Source: Bacteroides sp. (lineage in GTDB: Bacteria > Bacteroidota > Bacteroidia > Bacteroidales > Bacteroidaceae). Taken from it: DNA of 34,162 nt. Numbering within the stretch: the stretch's first letter is position 1; each line of letters opens with the position of its first letter. A program made the position numbers and the translations under genes. The stretch lies in contig NZ_JASLER010000072.1 in the NCBI RefSeq assembly GCF_030151085.1, forward strand, positions 1-34,162, in the 5' to 3' direction. Below, one piece after another: positions 23,915 to 32,730 of the stretch. Under the pieces are notes generated by a model that had not been told where the DNA came from, did not search any database, and was given only the letters and a program-made list of their open reading frames with translations.

Positions 23915-26812
23915 TTATCGTTTACATAAACTCCTGTAATCACAATATTCACATCTCTTCGTATTCTCTGTTTGGTCAAAGGGAATATCCGGATTGTATA
24001 TTTCTTGCAATAGTTCTTGCAATCGTTCACGGAATTCATCTTCATAAAAAGCGAAATTGTTCACCGGAATTTTGGATTGGCGGGGAGCCCCCATCTCAAT
24101 AACTGGAGAATAGTTATCGGAAGCTGCCCGATGGATATAGAGCAAAGAAGGAGCAACCTTTAGCGGTTGTTTTCGGCATAAGATGGCAGCGTACAAAAAT
24201 GTCTGGAAAATATAGTTAGGACGATTATCGGCAGGAGTGAACAACTGCTCTATACTTTCGGGAGTTTTGGGAGTACCTCCGGTTTTATAGTCTACGATGC
24301 GCAGTGTATCGTCCTTAATATCCAGTCGGTCTATGGTACCACCAATTTTGATAGAGAGATTTCCTGTTGGGATGGCAATTTCTAATACATCATACACATC
24401 TTTTTCCATACCTTCCATAAAGAAAGGGGAATATTGGAGATCGTTTTTCAAAAGCTGCCTCAAATAAGAGGTGATTACTTTGGAATGAATGAGTTGCGTT
24501 CCATTATATTCCGGTTGTTCTGTTAGGTCGACATGGAAAAACTTCTTCTTGAAGGCATTATCTACGTATGTTTGTAGTTTAATGTCATTCTTCAGAAGAG
24601 CTTCCAGATCTTCTTTGCGAATTTCTTTTCCATTTGCTGTAAGGTCTCGGTATACTAATTCGGCAGAGTAGTGGAAGATGGTGCCGAATAAAGCGGAATC
24701 TATTTCTGCACTTACTTCATCAGGCGCCTTTAATTTGGCTATATAGCGGTAATAGAACATTAGGCGGCAGTCCAGATAGGTATTCAGTGCGGATGGAGAG
24801 AAAAAAGTATCGGGATGACGATGAATGTCATACATTCTGTACATGCGTTCCAGTATTTCCGATGTTTTGGTGATACAGATCTCCCGGCTTTGTTGAGGCG
24901 ATTGTCCGGCTTCGAGATATTCACGAGAGATATCGTGCGTAGATTCTACGAGGAATTGCAACATGAAACGGGACATTTCACCGCGATTCAGTCCGTCGGA
25001 AGAAGTATTATATAATAAGGTGATATTTTCTGCACGTTGGATGAGACGGTAGAAGTAGTAAGCATAAACTGCATTTTTATGTTCTATTGTGGTCATGCCG
25101 AATGCTTTCCGCAGGTTGTAGGGAATGAAGGAAGATTCTCCACCTGCTTTGGGTAACTGCCCTTCGTTGAGAGAAAGCATGATGAGGTTGCGGAAGTCGA
25201 GATTTCGAGTTTCGAGTACGCCCATTACTTGCATACCAATGGCGGGTTCTCCATGAAAGGGGATATTGGCTGAAGTAAGTAGACGGTTGAGCAGACGTTT
25301 CAATGTATCTGTTCTTAATCCACTTAATTCTCCGGTTTCTATCAAGTTGACAAGACGATTGACGAGGGTATAGCTCTTGAAAAGCGATTCCCGGTATAGC
25401 TGGTTGAAAATATCTTCCGATTCTTCTTCATGCTCTTGCCGGTAGATGACCGCCACTTCACGCAATATATCAGTGAGATAGCAGCAGAGGGCGGAAATAC
25501 CGTTTTGAGGAGTGAAGATTTGTTCAAGGAAAGCATCTTGCTTTAGCTCTGAGGGAAGGGGATAGAAACGATTGTCCTTTGTCAATTGTTTCTCCAATAC
25601 TTCAGCAGCGGTAGAGAGCTGGCGGGTATAAGGATGCTTCAATACGGAAAGCACGCTTTCGTAGGTGTAACGTCCGGTATCTTTGCGGTAGCCGGTGGTT
25701 TGCATCTCAACGAGAGAGTTGATAAAACTATACACGGGTGTCTGTGCCAGGGGGAATCCCATGGTAATATTGACGTTCTTTACTTCCGAAGGTATGGAGT
25801 GGAGAACGGGTAAAAGCAAGGATTCATTACAGAGAACGATTGCATTTTCTTTCTCTTTCAATTTTTTCTCTTCAAGTTTTAAATCTCGTACCCATTCCGG
25901 TAGATAGCGCGCCTGTGCATTTTCGGTTGGGGCAGAGATAAAGCGTACATGCTTGGGTTTACGAAGTACATCGAAAGCGGATTCCGGTAATTGGTTGGGG
26001 AAGTGCTTCATGTTACGGAGAATGAATTCTCCTGCTTCGTGGGTATAAGGAGGCTTTTGTTCGTGAGGCAGGCGGGTGTAAAACACATCGTAGTCCCAAT
26101 AAAATAAAGCTTTACCTGCATCTTGCAGTCTGCGGAAGAATTCAGTTTCTACTTTATTCAGCACATTGAAACCAACAAATACATAGCGTTCGTAATGCAG
26201 TTGATCGGTATTCAACTGTTCCATAACGTTGCGATACATCATGCCTTCGTAGGCGATACCCAGATTGGTCAGGTTTGTGCGGTAATGGCGGTAGATATCT
26301 CCTAATTTATCCCACAAGGAAATGAATTTAGTTTTCAGTTCTGTCCGTTTCTCTATTGAGAAGTTTTGAAAGAACTGTTGGATGGCTTCTTCCTGCTCTT
26401 TATCGAGGAAGTCGTAGTCATCCATAATATTCTTCAAATCCTGAAGGTTGGTGAAGAGTTTGTCGGCATCAACAAGGTTTTTGTCTACATCGTCAAAGTC
26501 GCTGATAAGTAATTCTCCCCAAAAGTAGAAATCATCTAGCGTTTCTTCGCTTTTGGTTTCTTCCCGAAATACTTTATATAGTTCGCACACTAAGCGGATG
26601 GGATCCCCCAACTTCAAAGGTGAGAGCTGGCGAAACAGTTCGCTGATGCTTACATAAGCGGGTGACCATAACGGATGATCCGTTTCCGCAGCCAAGTATT
26701 CGTTAAAGAAAAGGCTGGCACGTTTATTAGGGAAAACAATGGCTGTACGAGACAGATCGTTTCCTATTTGGGTATAGAGGTCATGGGCGACCAGTTGGAG
26801 GAATGAAGTCAT
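23915..26812 (-). CDS. addB: AddB-like PD-(D/E)XK nuclease subunit
   Basis: A 965-residue protein, the second subunit of a two-nuclease helicase-nuclease that resects double-strand breaks. The N-terminal part is an inactive helicase fold: IVFPNKRASLFFNEYL replaces a real Walker A. The C-terminal nuclease has GTIDRLDI and LRIVDYKTGG, giving the Asp and Asp-x-Lys metal site. Four cysteines fit an AddB-type iron-sulfur staple: Cys682 (YLDCRLMFYY) and Cys954, Cys957, Cys963 (CEYCDYRSLC). The ATG at 26812 lies 9 bp after the addA stop, so the two are translated together. Confidence 0.88.
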   Translation of the reverse strand: MTSFLQLVAHDLYTQIGNDLSRTAIVFPNKRASLFFNEYLAAETDHPLWSPAYVSISELFRQLSPLKLGDPIRLVCELYKVFREETKSEETLDDFYFWGELLISDFDDVDKNLVDADKLFTNLQDLKNIMDDYDFLDKEQEEAIQQFFQNFSIEKRTELKTKFISLWDKLGDIYRHYRTNLTNLGIAYEGMMYRNVMEQLNTDQLHYERYVFVGFNVLNKVETEFFRRLQDAGKALFYWDYDVFYTRLPHEQKPPYTHEAGEFILRNMKHFPNQLPESAFDVLRKPKHVRFISAPTENAQARYLPEWVRDLKLEEKKLKEKENAIVLCNESLLLPVLHSIPSEVKNVNITMGFPLAQTPVYSFINSLVEMQTTGYRKDTGRYTYESVLSVLKHPYTRQLSTAAEVLEKQLTKDNRFYPLPSELKQDAFLEQIFTPQNGISALCCYLTDILREVAVIYRQEHEEESEDIFNQLYRESLFKSYTLVNRLVNLIETGELSGLRTDTLKRLLNRLLTSANIPFHGEPAIGMQVMGVLETRNLDFRNLIMLSLNEGQLPKAGGESSFIPYNLRKAFGMTTIEHKNAVYAYYFYRLIQRAENITLLYNTSSDGLNRGEMSRFMLQFLVESTHDISREYLEAGQSPQQSREICITKTSEILERMYRMYDIHRHPDTFFSPSALNTYLDCRLMFYYRYIAKLKAPDEVSAEIDSALFGTIFHYSAELVYRDLTANGKEIRKEDLEALLKNDIKLQTYVDNAFKKKFFHVDLTEQPEYNGTQLIHSKVITSYLRQLLKNDLQYSPFFMEGMEKDVYDVLEIAIPTGNLSIKIGGTIDRLDIKDDTLRIVDYKTGGTPKTPESIEQLFTPADNRPNYIFQTFLYAAILCRKQPLKVAPSLLYIHRAASDNYSPVIEMGAPRQSKIPVNNFAFYEDEFRERLQELLQEIYNPDIPFDQTENTKRCEYCDYRSLCKR

Positions 26813-26821
26813 TTGAGTATA

Positions 26822-29800
26822 CTATATTTTTTCTATTAATTCTTCTTCTACATACCACAGATACCCTTTAATATTTTCACTAGGGTATCCCATGCGTACA
26901 AGCAGTTGCATATATCCTTTTACCTGCTTATTGTATTTCTTATTTGGCTTACCGAACTTGAAATCTACTACTACAATTTCTCCGTTTTGCATCATCACAC
27001 GGTCGGGACGGCGGGTTTTCAGTTCGCCGTTTTCCTGCCAAATAATATCGCATTCATTGAACAGTTCCCAACTACCCGAGTACCAGTCTTTGATCTGAGG
27101 CAATGAAAAAGCCTTTTCGGTGAGAGCACGTATTTCCTCTTCTGTTTCGGTTCGTCCAATAATACCTTCGAATACAAGCTGGCTGATGGCGTCATCAATG
27201 TCTTCTTCCGTATTGATAGCAGAGAATAAAGTGTGTAGCAGGCGTCCACGATTCATAAAACGTTGGCTGGATTCCGCTTCATCTATACCGGCGATAAAAT
27301 CTGCCGAACGGTTGGATTGGCGAAATTCAATATCATGGAACATACTTTCCATGTGAACAGGAAGCTTTACCGGTTTTTGAGAGAGTATATTAATTGGTTC
27401 CGATTGTTTGCCGGTCGAACTATTTTCTTCTGATTCGGAAGGGCAGAGCTTTCCGCATTCGTAAATGCCGGCCTCTTCATCCCAACTACCTGCACCTTGT
27501 TTGGTTACTTGAGGCAGGGTATTGGCAAGAAGTTCGGACATAGTTCCTTTTTGACCCTTCTTGCTCCAAAGAACCAAATTCTTTCCGGCACGGGTAAAGG
27601 CTACATACAGTAGATTTAAGTTATCCACCCAAAGCTGCAAACGCTCATGCAGATAATCCTGACGATAAACAGATTCCGCCATTGTAGAGGAATAATTTAC
27701 CGGAATGAGATTCAATGCATTATAAGGTTCTTCAGGGGCAGTACACCACACGAGTTGATTATTCGTTTCGTTCTCCAGTTTCCAGTCACAGAAAGGTATA
27801 AGTACAGTATGGAATTCCAATCCTTTTGATTTATGGATGGATAAGATGCGGATTCCATCCATTTCTCCACTGGGAATAGTTTTGCTACATAAAGTTTCTT
27901 CCCAATAACGGATAAAGCCATCCAACTCGGAAGAATTGCTTTGCAGATATTCAGTCACGGCATCGAAGAAAGAAAAGAGATAGGCATCCTGTTTCTCAAT
28001 GAGGTTCATTTGAAATATGCTGAAAAGTTCTTCCAATAGTTCATATAAAGGCATCAGACGCAATATTTCAATGCGTGAGTTGAATGAGTCGGGAAGCATC
28101 TCTTCGGGAGTACCGGTAAACAGACTGTGCCAATCCTCTTCTTTTGATATTTCCGATCTTCCTCTTTCTGTATCCTTTTCAGTAATTTGTAATCTATAAT
28201 TTGTAATTAGTGAAGCTTTAGCAATCTTGTTTTCCGGATTGGAGAGGTACCGAAGTGCATCTATTAGCATACAGATTGCCAGTGAAGCATCCAGCCTGAA
28301 AGCTTCATCGGAAACTACTGCCAGATGTAATTCCTTGTCGAAATAATCAGCAATAGGAGGGATGTTCTTGTTCTTGCGCACAAGGATTGTAATATCATTG
28401 AGTTGAACGCCCCCTGCTAGCAAACTCTTCACCTCTTCACCCATAGCGAGGAGGGTTTGTTCTGTGTAGTCGTGTTCCTCGTCAGGCTCAAGGAAGGAGG
28501 CTTTAATAAAACCACGTTCCACACTTCTTGGTGACTCCTGAACTACATCAGCGTATGCACGTTTCAAAGGAAAACAATCTTCTTTGAGTTCGTCAAGGTG
28601 CAATGAGTTCAGATAGCTTACCGCAGCAGAGAATAATTTATTGTTGAAACGAATTACATTCGTCTCACTTCGGCGATTCGTCTTTAAGGTTTCAACACGA
28701 ACAGGAAAGCTGTTTAGTGAAGAATGAGGAGTTCCTAATTCTTTATTTTGTCCTAGGCTGTTCAATATCCCCCAGTCTCCGTTACGCCAGCGATAAATGG
28801 ATTGTTTGACGTCTCCTACTATTAAACTGTCGGCGCCTTGAGAGAGACCTTCGAGCAATAGTAAACGGAAATTATCCCACTGCATACGACTGGTATCCTG
28901 GAACTCGTCAATCATTACATTACGTATGTTGGCTCCGATCTTTTCGAATACGAAAGAAGAGTCACCTTCGCGCACTAATTTATGCAATAGAGCGTTGGTA
29001 TCTGAAAGAAGAAATCGGTTATGCTCTCTGTTCAGGGTACGCACTTCTTCGTCAATATGATTGAGAAGTTGCAATTTATTGAGATGTTGCAAGGAAAGCC
29101 TGCAACTGTTTATGATTCTACTTTTTTGTGGACGCAGCCTTTCGGCATCTTTCAATAGAGGTAATAAACTGTTTTCTGCCAGACGGATGATGTCATCTTT
29201 ACGGGCAGAGGTCTTGGTAGCCCAGTTTTTGGCATCATCCAAACAGTTTTGCAGGGTGGCATTGACGACGTCTTTATCCGTTAGTTTGCCATCCCGTAGT
29301 TTTCGGAAATAGCTGCCGATACCTCGTGCACCTCCCTTCAAATCTTCGGGAGTGAGGGCATGTCCATCCAGTTCACCTTCAAATTGATCGTAGAAACCCT
29401 TCATTTGCTCTAACGCATCTGTTTCCATATCACGCAAAACGTCACGATAGAGTTTTAGAGTCTCGGGAGCTCGCAGACATTGACGCAGACCTTCACCACG
29501 TTCAATATAGCTTTCATCGAATATATTCCGACCGAAACTCTTTACTTCGTTAGATACATTCCAGCGTTTATCGTCGGCGATGCGTTCGTTGATATAATCC
29601 AGCAGCCACGCCAATACGGGAGAAGTAGTAGTGAGCTTTTCTATGAGACTGTCTACCGCATCACTTAAAACATCGGTATTATTCAGTTCTATGTTTAAGT
29701 TGGGACTAAGCTCCAGTTCACGGGCAAGATTGCGCATGACGGACTGGAAGAATGAGTCAATGGTTTCTACACGAAAACGACTGTAATCGTGTAACATATA

Positions 29801-30124
29801 TTGCAATGCCATTCCGGCGCGTTGACGTAATTCATCTTCCGTAAACGATTTCTTGTCACCGGTAATTTGTAATTTGTAATTTGTAATTCCTAAATCTTCT
29901 TTTATACGATTAAGATAGGCTTCCGATGCAGGATCTTTCTTCCAGATACCAAAAAGCTGTTGTAAGATACGCTCTTTCATCTCTGCTGTAGCCTTGTTGG
30001 TAAAGGTCACGGCAAGGATCTGTCGGTAAGCGCGTGGGTTCAGTATCAGGTGTTTGATGTATTCCACAGCCAGTGTGAAAGTCTTACCGGACCCGGCTGA
30101 GGCTTTATATACTAATAGTTCCAT
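26822..30124 (-). CDS. addA: AddA-like UvrD-type helicase/exonuclease subunit
   Basis: A 1100-residue superfamily 1A helicase with a C-terminal nuclease. Motifs in order: Walker A ASAGSGKT near the N-terminus, TFTNKATAEMKERI (Ia), IDEFQDTSRMQWDNF (Walker B), VGDVKQSIYRWRNGD (III), LSIHKSKGLEF (V) and LLYVAFTRAGKNL (VI). The C-terminal RRPDRVMM and VVVDFKFGK supply the nuclease metal ligands. With AddB it processes DNA ends for recombination. The ATG at 30124 directly precedes LLVYKASAGSGKT; a promoter box sits just upstream, and the longer frame to 30211 is rejected. Two in-frame repeat insertions are present, at about residues 79-88 and 640-648. Confidence 0.92.
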   Translation of the reverse strand: MELLVYKASAGSGKTFTLAVEYIKHLILNPRAYRQILAVTFTNKATAEMKERILQQLFGIWKKDPASEAYLNRIKEDLGITNYKLQITGDKKSFTEDELRQRAGMALQYMLHDYSRFRVETIDSFFQSVMRNLARELELSPNLNIELNNTDVLSDAVDSLIEKLTTTSPVLAWLLDYINERIADDKRWNVSNEVKSFGRNIFDESYIERGEGLRQCLRAPETLKLYRDVLRDMETDALEQMKGFYDQFEGELDGHALTPEDLKGGARGIGSYFRKLRDGKLTDKDVVNATLQNCLDDAKNWATKTSARKDDIIRLAENSLLPLLKDAERLRPQKSRIINSCRLSLQHLNKLQLLNHIDEEVRTLNREHNRFLLSDTNALLHKLVREGDSSFVFEKIGANIRNVMIDEFQDTSRMQWDNFRLLLLEGLSQGADSLIVGDVKQSIYRWRNGDWGILNSLGQNKELGTPHSSLNSFPVRVETLKTNRRSETNVIRFNNKLFSAAVSYLNSLHLDELKEDCFPLKRAYADVVQESPRSVERGFIKASFLEPDEEHDYTEQTLLAMGEEVKSLLAGGVQLNDITILVRKNKNIPPIADYFDKELHLAVVSDEAFRLDASLAICMLIDALRYLSNPENKIAKASLITNYRLQITEKDTERGRSEISKEEDWHSLFTGTPEEMLPDSFNSRIEILRLMPLYELLEELFSIFQMNLIEKQDAYLFSFFDAVTEYLQSNSSELDGFIRYWEETLCSKTIPSGEMDGIRILSIHKSKGLEFHTVLIPFCDWKLENETNNQLVWCTAPEEPYNALNLIPVNYSSTMAESVYRQDYLHERLQLWVDNLNLLYVAFTRAGKNLVLWSKKGQKGTMSELLANTLPQVTKQGAGSWDEEAGIYECGKLCPSESEENSSTGKQSEPINILSQKPVKLPVHMESMFHDIEFRQSNRSADFIAGIDEAESSQRFMNRGRLLHTLFSAINTEEDIDDAISQLVFEGIIGRTETEEEIRALTEKAFSLPQIKDWYSGSWELFNECDIIWQENGELKTRRPDRVMMQNGEIVVVDFKFGKPNKKYNKQVKGYMQLLVRMGYPSENIKGYLWYVEEELIEKI
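28183..28208 (-). repeat. 26-bp 7-bp-period repeat inside addA, copy 2
   Basis: Units TAATTTG, TAATCTA, TAATTTG and a partial TAATT on the plus strand. On the coding strand it gives TNYRLQIT. It has the same length, phase and reading frame as the copy at 29863-29888. Confidence 0.85.
29863..29888 (-). repeat. 26-bp 7-bp-period repeat inside addA, copy 1
   Basis: Three exact TAATTTG units plus a partial TAATT on the plus strand. The coding strand gives TNYKLQIT near residues 79-88 of AddA. Confidence 0.85.
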
Positions 30125-30150
30125 GTAAATTGCATCATTGAGTTTGCTTA

Positions 30151-30158
30151 CAAATGTA
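30151..30158 (-). promoter_or_regulatory. -7 box of addAB
   Basis: TACATTTG on the minus strand, 26 nt upstream of the ATG at 30124. No clear -33 TTTG is present. Confidence 0.5.
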
Positions 30159-30232
30159 CATGAAAATTGCGATATATGGATAAAGAGCCGCCATGTTTTG
30201 AGATAAATCATAGCAGCTCTTATCAGAGTTGA

Positions 30233-31291
30233 TTACATAACCGGAGTCTGAAACAAGAAAGTGAAAGAAGGACTATCTTTGAGATTCTTCACTGCATCTC
30301 CTGCATAGATTTCTCCATTTGTCAATGCTAATTTCTTTATGCTGGCGTTCGGACTGAAGTCAATCTTCTTCAGATCAAGCCAGAATAGGTTGGGAGTCAA
30401 AGTAGATTCAAAATAATATACTTTATTTTTCTGATCGGAGATAGAACGCCAACGAGTGGAGGAGATGTAAGGCTTATCAGGAGTAGTAATGCCATAAGGT
30501 ACGGATACATTACGCATTACACTCAATACACTGGGCACGGCAATCTTGGCATCTGCTGTCTGCGGTATGGCGTGGATGTAGAATGATGCACGTACAAAGC
30601 GGTCGGTGGAGCGGTTAGTTCCCGGAAGCATTTGTAAGCCACCTACTTCTTTCCAATAATCGTTGACCGCCAGTTGAAGTTCGTATCTGGGAGAATTGGT
30701 CATGACTTGATATTCCTTACCTTCGTGTATACTCAATTTTCCATCCAGATATTCCAGAACGGCCGTGTTCCCGGTTTCATCGGTGATTGCCAGGTGAAGT
30801 GTAGAGGCTGAACCGTTTGGCATTTGGGGAGCATCGATGCGGAAAGTTTCTTTCTTTAGCTCATCTACAGCCTCACGCACGCTTGCAAAGTTATCAAGTA
30901 CATATTGTGTCCAGATGCTGATTCCCATTGTTGGGCGGGTATCACCCGGACGATCATAAACAGATTCGGGTAAAAACAGCAGACTGGCAACCAATCCTTT
31001 TTCATTCATCCCATCGCATGTACCTATATCATATCCAGTAGCTATAACACTACCATATTTAGAAGTCCAGTTTACCGTTTCGCCTTTATTATAACCGGCT
31101 CTTTGTATGCCTCGCGGAAATACATAGATGTTACTCATAATGTCTTCTTTCCAGTCCATGGTACGACCGGTGATGACCATGTTATCCGGACCTATATAGG
31201 TTGCCCGGGTACAAGCTTCCGACGATTGCAAACTTGTGGCAATTGCAACAAATGTTATTGCTATGATTCTGAATGGCTTATTCATCTTCAT
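30233..31291 (-). CDS. Choloylglycine hydrolase family protein (bile salt hydrolase / penicillin V acylase type)
   Basis: A 352-residue N-terminal-nucleophile hydrolase exported by a signal peptide (about 1-26). Cleavage before Cys27 (SSEA then CTRATYIG) would expose the catalytic cysteine. Other active-site residues fit: Arg43 and Asp46 in GRTMDW, Asn199 in MTNSPRYEL, and Arg231 in STDRFVR. Family members cut the amide of conjugated bile acids, penicillin V or acyl-homoserine lactones, and sequence alone does not separate these. In gut Bacteroides the bile salt role is the leading guess. Start codons at 31291 and 31285 are both possible. A promoter-terminator RNA unit lies about 100 bp upstream on the same strand. 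Confidence 0.88.
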   Translation of the reverse strand: MKMNKPFRIIAITFVAIATSLQSSEACTRATYIGPDNMVITGRTMDWKEDIMSNIYVFPRGIQRAGYNKGETVNWTSKYGSVIATGYDIGTCDGMNEKGLVASLLFLPESVYDRPGDTRPTMGISIWTQYVLDNFASVREAVDELKKETFRIDAPQMPNGSASTLHLAITDETGNTAVLEYLDGKLSIHEGKEYQVMTNSPRYELQLAVNDYWKEVGGLQMLPGTNRSTDRFVRASFYIHAIPQTADAKIAVPSVLSVMRNVSVPYGITTPDKPYISSTRWRSISDQKNKVYYFESTLTPNLFWLDLKKIDFSPNASIKKLALTNGEIYAGDAVKNLKDSPSFTFLFQTPVM

Positions 31292-31325
31292 TTTGATTTA
31301 TAGATTAATACTTTTTCTTGGATAA

Positions 31326-31333
31326 CAAATGTT
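31326..31333 (-). promoter_or_regulatory. Possible proximal -7 box of choloylglycine hydrolase gene
   Basis: AACATTTG on the minus strand, one mismatch to TANNTTTG. A TTTG lies about 16 nt upstream, shorter than ideal. It is 35 nt before the ATG, so the gene may not depend on read-through from the upstream unit. Confidence 0.3.
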
Positions 31334-31389
31334 TGACGGGTCTGGTTTACAAAAAAGGCTTTAAAATGGTGGAAGGGAGGGGCATAAAA

Positions 31390-31451
31390 TAAAAAAGGAG
31401 TACCGCTGTACTCCAACCTTTGTTAACCTTAAATCTAATACTATGAAAAAC
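31390..31451 (-). ncRNA. Candidate small RNA or attenuated leader upstream of the choloylglycine hydrolase gene
   Basis: On the minus strand a -7 box TATATTTG (31465-31458) has CTTG exactly 19 nt upstream (31488-31485). About 40 nt into the predicted transcript is a perfect 7-bp hairpin, GGAGTAC/GTACTCC, with a 4-nt loop (31414-31397). It is followed at once by TTTTTT (31396-31391), an intrinsic terminator. This defines an RNA of about 62 nt. It is either an independent sRNA or the leader of the hydrolase gene, which starts 100 nt downstream. I have the impression that similar sequences (ATTAGATTTAAGGTTAACAA) recur in Bacteroides genomes, but could not check. Confidence 0.6.
31397..31414 (-). 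terminator. Intrinsic terminator of the candidate sRNA
   Basis: A perfect 7-bp stem with a 4-nt loop and a T run at 31396-31391 on the minus strand. On the plus strand the A run precedes the hairpin, so it works only leftward. Confidence 0.8.
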
Positions 31452-31457
31452 ACAGTG

Positions 31458-31488
31458 CAAATATACGGGCTTTTTTGAAATTGGCAAG
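31458..31488 (-). promoter_or_regulatory. Promoter of the candidate sRNA/leader
   Basis: CTTG, 19 nt, TATATTTG on the minus strand. The -7 box is a full match and the -33 box has three of four bases. Confidence 0.65.
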
Positions 31489-31560
31489 AGGTGAGGGGTA
31501 GAAAGTGTGTATATATAACACTTATTATAAATTGCTCCTTCTTGTTACAGTTTTTTTAAG

Positions 31561-31590
31561 ATTATACGGGTCCTGATGAACCCGTATAAT
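31561..31590 (-). other. Stem-loop after the DUF4373 gene
   Basis: ATTATACGGG (31561-31570) pairs perfectly with CCCGTATAAT (31581-31590); one more T-A pair leaves an 8-nt loop. It lies 14 bp beyond the DUF4373 stop. No T run follows on the minus strand, so it may stabilise the 3' end rather than terminate by itself. Confidence 0.6.
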
Positions 31591-31603
31591 CAAGTGATAG
31601 ACT

Positions 31604-32302
31604 TTATGCTTGCAGTAATTTCAGAATATATTTGCCGGGCATAATAATTCGTGCTTTCAATTGTGGAGAGCTGTTCAGTTCATATAGGATCTTCCAGATT
31701 TTGCCTCCAAGTTTTCCAAAATCCGTTAATCGTAAAATTGCATTCAAATCTCGGACAACGGTTACTTTCTGTCGTGCCAACTCTTCTATCAGTCCTTGGT
31801 AATTATGTGTCTGTTTGTTTAGGGCATACTCCGGTGGAGTCAGAAGAATCTCCTCCTTCTTCAACGTCTCCCCCTGGGGAGATAGAGAGGGGTTTTCTTT
31901 ATTCTCTTTATTTAGTTTATAAGCTAAAGCGTTGCTTGCCTTTGCATCTCTGATTCTCTGTTGGTTAACTAGCCCACCACGACGCCCTGACTCTTTCTTC
32001 GCTTCTTGCTGAGCGTCCCATGGCTTCATGCGTATGCTGAGGCCGGGCGATGAGAAGTTTGTTTCATTGACTTCAAACAGTGCATAATTGTAGATGATCC
32101 GTTTCATGGTAGTGGTTGTCACTCTGGCTTTTTGTGCTAATATGGGAATTACTTTCAGGCTAGCTTTGTAACCTTCTTGCAGTCTCAAAAACTCAAGTAT
32201 TGTCCAATAGATACCGTATCCTTTCATACCTTCTAGTTGTACCATCATCATAATCTTTAAATTGTTGCCTGCGTTGGCATCATGTAATAAATAAGCATCC
32301 AT
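31604..32302 (-). CDS. DUF4373 domain-containing protein
   Basis: A 232-residue protein. The N-terminal 90 residues match DUF4373 (Lin1244/Lin1753-like): YLLHDANAGNNLKIMMMVQL, then EGMKGYGIYWTILEFLR and a small winged-helix-like region. A charged linker (QQEAKKESGRRGGLVNQQR) and a Leu-rich C-terminal domain (LNAILRLTDFGKLGGKIWK) follow. The domain appears in phage replication initiators and, from general familiarity, in proteins bordering Bacteroides capsule loci. A DNA-binding role is plausible and unproven. It is 20 bp downstream of the next small ORF, same strand, so they are likely cotranscribed. Confidence 0.72.
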   Translation of the reverse strand: MDAYLLHDANAGNNLKIMMMVQLEGMKGYGIYWTILEFLRLQEGYKASLKVIPILAQKARVTTTTMKRIIYNYALFEVNETNFSSPGLSIRMKPWDAQQEAKKESGRRGGLVNQQRIRDAKASNALAYKLNKENKENPSLSPQGETLKKEEILLTPPEYALNKQTHNYQGLIEELARQKVTVVRDLNAILRLTDFGKLGGKIWKILYELNSSPQLKARIIMPGKYILKLLQA

Positions 32303-32322
32303 ACTCTTTCAATTTTTTGTTT

Positions 32323-32688
32323 TCAACTAACTATTGGTCTCCATTCCAGAAAATTCTCTACCTGGAAAGTTCTCCAGCCTTGTTGCTCGGCATCCCAATA
32401 TGCTACGTGTGCTTTGATGTCTACTATGTTGTGTTTCCGGTGAAAATCTTGTTCGTAGTAGCGCAGGGTGCCTCTTCCCATATAGAAACTGCCATCCTGC
32501 TTGCTGTAGGCTATCAGTGCGTAGCCGTATTGCATGTAGTCCAGCAGTAACTCGATGCGTTGTGCCATCCATCGGGCAGTTTCCGGCTTCAATTCTGTGT
32601 TTTCTAAAACTCGTTTTTCCCATAGTTTTTTAATTTTTTCATTTTTCATTACAGATTTTTCTTCTGACTCTTTTTCATGTTTTCTCAT
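32323..32688 (-). CDS. Small conserved protein of the SH3-beta-barrel-fold type
   Basis: A 121-residue basic protein. A charged helical N-terminus (MRKHEKESEEKSVMKNEKIK, then KLWEKRVLENTE) precedes a compact beta-rich part: YGYALIAYSKQDGSFYMGRG, TLRYYEQDFHRKHNIVD and HVAYWDAEQQGWRTFQVENF. Similar Bacteroides proteins are described as having an SH3-like barrel; no activity is known to me. Starts at 32688 and 32649 are both in frame, and the second begins at MKNEKIKKLW. It sits between the palindromic element and the DUF4373 gene and belongs to the same minus-strand cluster. Confidence 0.6.
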   Translation of the reverse strand: MRKHEKESEEKSVMKNEKIKKLWEKRVLENTELKPETARWMAQRIELLLDYMQYGYALIAYSKQDGSFYMGRGTLRYYEQDFHRKHNIVDIKAHVAYWDAEQQGWRTFQVENFLEWRPIVS

Positions 32689-32730
32689 TTTTTTGATTTT
32701 AATAGTTCATAATTGCGTGATTATCAGGTA

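Noticed and set aside
31443..31478. Plus-strand mini-ORF starting ATGAAAAACACAGTG that looks like a leader peptide
   Set aside because: It overlaps the minus-strand -7 box, and the only promoter and T-run terminator here work on the minus strand. No gene follows on the plus strand.
31561..31590. Intrinsic terminator of the DUF4373 gene
   Set aside because: The stem is strong, but the bases after it on the minus strand are CTTAAAAAAA, without the T run needed. Kept only as a stem-loop.
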